A stretch of DNA of 64,000 nucleotides, from positions 1-64,000 of the forward strand of contig PNAI01000025.1 in the NCBI GenBank assembly GCA_003169835.1. Direction: 5' to 3'. Source of the stretch: Hyphomicrobiales bacterium (GTDB lineage Bacteria > Pseudomonadota > Alphaproteobacteria > Rhizobiales > Xanthobacteraceae). Below the pieces are notes generated by a model. The model saw only the letters and a list, made by a program, of their open reading frames with translations, had not been told where the DNA came from and did no database searches. Below, one piece after another: positions 62,595 to 64,000 of the stretch (positions are counted from its first letter, which is position 1; every line of letters starts with the position of its first letter). A program made the translations under genes and the position numbers.

Positions 62595-63206
62595 ATGGCG
62601 GTGGAAAGTTCGATCGAGGTTTCAGGGGAGATCCATGCCGCAAACCAAGCCAATGACATTCGCGCGCCGCGCGCCGCGCGCTTTGCCTGCTCGTCATTTC
62701 CATGCTCGCGCTGGTGGCGACCGCGCGCCGCATCTTCCGCGGGAGAGATCGAGGCCGACGTCAACGCAACGCTCGCTCGATTCTACCGGCATGTCGTAGG
62801 CTCGCAAGATTTGGCCGGCCGCGCCGCCGGAGTTCTGGTGTTCCCCTCCATCGTCAAAGCCGGCATTGGCATCGGCGGCGAGTACGGCGAGGGCGCGCTG
62901 CGGATCAAAGGCAAGACCGCCGGCTATTACAATTCAATTTCCGCCTCGGTCAGTTTTCAGCTTGGCGTGCAGGCGCGCTCCGTCATCATCTTGTTCATGA
63001 CCGAGGATGCCCTTGGAAGCTTTCGGCGCAAGGATGGCTGGAAAGTCGGCGTCGATGGATCGGTCGCGCTGATTACGCTTGGCGCTGGCGGCTCGATCGA
63101 CACCAATCAGATCACCAAACCCGTGATCGGATTCATCCTCGACGAAAAAGGGCTGATGTATAATCTGACTTTGGAAGGCTCGAAGATTTCGCGCATCAAG
63201 CGCTGA
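62595..63206 (+). CDS. SYLF/Ysc84-domain lipid-binding protein with a disrupted signal-peptide region
   Basis: SYLF (Ysc84-like) domain, about 50-203: EIEADVNATLARFY, AGVLVFPSIVKAGIGIGGEYG, VGVDGSVALITLGAGG. Such proteins bind membrane lipids. The first ~50 residues in this frame (SIEVSGEIHAANQAND) are not a signal peptide. A clear one, LCLLVISMLALVATA, is coded in a different frame at about 62681-62725, and MPQTKPMTFARRAPRA in a third frame from 62635. So two frameshifts, in GC-alternating runs (62661-62680 and 62717-62733), break the intact gene 62635-63206. Likely a sequence error or decaying signal. Confidence 0.75.
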   Translation: MAVESSIEVSGEIHAANQANDIRAPRAARFACSSFPCSRWWRPRAASSAGEIEADVNATLARFYRHVVGSQDLAGRAAGVLVFPSIVKAGIGIGGEYGEGALRIKGKTAGYYNSISASVSFQLGVQARSVIILFMTEDALGSFRRKDGWKVGVDGSVALITLGAGGSIDTNQITKPVIGFILDEKGLMYNLTLEGSKISRIKR

Positions 63207-63215
63207 GCAAAGCTT

Positions 63216-63725
63216 TCACTTGATCACGAACGGGACGGCCTCGATCAAGGAACGCACGATGACATCGGGGTCGCGCGGGCGTGGCTCGTTCGTGTAGCCA
63301 TGATCGATGAATACAGTGCGGCATCCGGCCGCCTTTCCGGCCTCGACGTCGCGCCATCGATCCCCGATCATCCAGCTTTGCAAAAGTGAAAGCTTGCGCT
63401 CCTTTGCCGCCTCCAGCAGCAAACCGGGCTTGGGTTTGCGGCATGCGCAATTGTCGGCCTCCGCATGGAAGCAGACCTTGATATCGTCGACCTTCAGAGT
63501 CTTCCGCAGCAGCGCGTGCATGGCGTCGGCCACATCGCGCGAAATATTCGGCTGGTTGGTGGCGACGATCACCAGAAAACCCGCGGCAGCAAACGCCTCG
63601 ATCGCCTCGCGCACGCCCGGGAGGATGACGAACTGCGCGAGCGATTCCGGTCCGACTGGCCGGCCGTCGAGCACCTCATTGCGGTTGATCACCCCGTCGC
63701 GGTCGAGAAAAACGGCGCGGTTCAT
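63216..63725 (-). CDS. HAD-family phosphatase, GmhB / histidinol-phosphatase type
   Basis: HAD phosphatase of 169 residues: FLDRDGVINR (nucleophile Asp), VATNQPNISR, zinc-binding CFHAEADNCACRKPKPG, and MIGDRWRDVEAGKAAG. The zinc motif fits D-glycero-D-manno-heptose 1,7-bisphosphate 7-phosphatase or histidinol-phosphatase. No heptose genes are adjacent. ATG 63725 was used; GTG 63734 would add three residues. Confidence 0.88.
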   Translation of the reverse strand: MNRAVFLDRDGVINRNEVLDGRPVGPESLAQFVILPGVREAIEAFAAAGFLVIVATNQPNISRDVADAMHALLRKTLKVDDIKVCFHAEADNCACRKPKPGLLLEAAKERKLSLLQSWMIGDRWRDVEAGKAAGCRTVFIDHGYTNEPRPRDPDVIVRSLIEAVPFVIK

Positions 63726-63791
63726 GGACGGCACTCTATGACCGGCGCCCGCGCGGCGGGAGGCTGTCGCAGCTTCAGAAATCTATTGGTT

Positions 63792-63867
<76 letters not shown>

Positions 63868-64000
63868 CGCGCCACCACTGCGGGTACACCCGCAAGCTCG
63901 CGTCGTTTACCAAAGGGTCGTCATACTGTCCAGCAAGCTCGGCCATTGGCCGCATCGGCGCATGCGTGCGCCAAAGGAGTGCACAAAAGTGGCGCCGGGG

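Noticed and set aside
63868-64000. The last 133 bases, with a GCGGGT-AC-ACCCGC mini-hairpin at 63880-63893
   Set aside because: No gene seen; the hairpin is short and upstream of the tRNA, so no role is claimed.

Overview
The window is a chromosomal segment of a GC-rich alphaproteobacterium of the order Hyphomicrobiales (Rhizobiales). It is most like the Bradyrhizobium / Rhodopseudomonas / Xanthobacteraceae side of that order. The evidence is the gene order (leuS-lptE-holA, parB-parA-rsmG-mnmG-mnmE, rho-hemJ-hemE next to a PPDK regulatory protein gene, rph-rdgB-hemW opposite hrcA-grpE-dnaK-dnaJ-pmtA, the hisB-H-A-F-E set), intergenic palindromes of a type common in these genomes, and heat-shock promoters of the alphaproteobacterial sigma-32 type. 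The content is almost entirely housekeeping. I see no prophage, insertion sequence, CRISPR array or defence island.

Left part (1-9.6 kb): the 3' end of ftsK, lolA, xth, a cyclic-nucleotide-binding protein, an OmpR-type response regulator, an L,D-transpeptidase-like protein and yggS, then the leuS-lptE-holA operon. Centre left (9.6-15.7 kb): parB and parA, rsmG, mnmG and mnmE all read leftward, with two parS sites in the mnmG/mnmE gap. A small block of less conserved genes follows (15.8-20.1 kb: secreted cyclase-like hydrolase, TauE/SafE permease, a six-cysteine secreted protein, a YyaL-type thioredoxin-domain protein). After it come rho, hemJ, a periplasmic amidase and hemE.

The 367-base gap between hemE and the divergent ppsR gene (24.4-24.77 kb) is the best candidate for the chromosomal replication origin. 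It lies at the hemE / RP001-type gene junction used as origin in several alphaproteobacteria, is AT-rich at one end, and carries a tight cluster of GANTC (CcrM) sites. With the parS sites and parAB about 10-15 kb away, the segment combines origin and centromere.

Right of the origin (24.8-39 kb): ppsR-maf-coaE-dnaQ, then secB and fxsA, the Tim44-like/mltA/smr operon, the hslV-DUF2585-hslU operon, and the histidine genes hisB, hisH, hisA, hisF, hisE with coaA. 39-50 kb: a GNAT acyltransferase, a hybrid histidine kinase, a small secreted protein, a UbiD-family decarboxylase, gshB, a chemoreceptor gene with an apparent frameshift, and the rsmI-yraN pair opposite an LpoA-like lipoprotein. 50-64 kb: rph-rdgB-hemW facing away from hrcA-grpE-dnaK-dnaJ, with a perfect 39-base palindrome between rph and hrcA. 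These are followed by pmtA, an FMN reductase, pyrF, a DUF1330 protein, dapB, gpmA, a SYLF-domain protein with a disrupted signal-peptide region, a GmhB-like phosphatase and tRNA-Lys(CTT).

The most interesting items are the origin/centromere architecture, the rph/hrcA palindrome, the paired sigma-32 promoters, the two genes with apparent frameshifts, the in-frame nested palindrome in leuS, and the palindromic repeat that supplies the last residues and stop codon of YggS. I found nothing that I would call a new multi-gene system with confidence.
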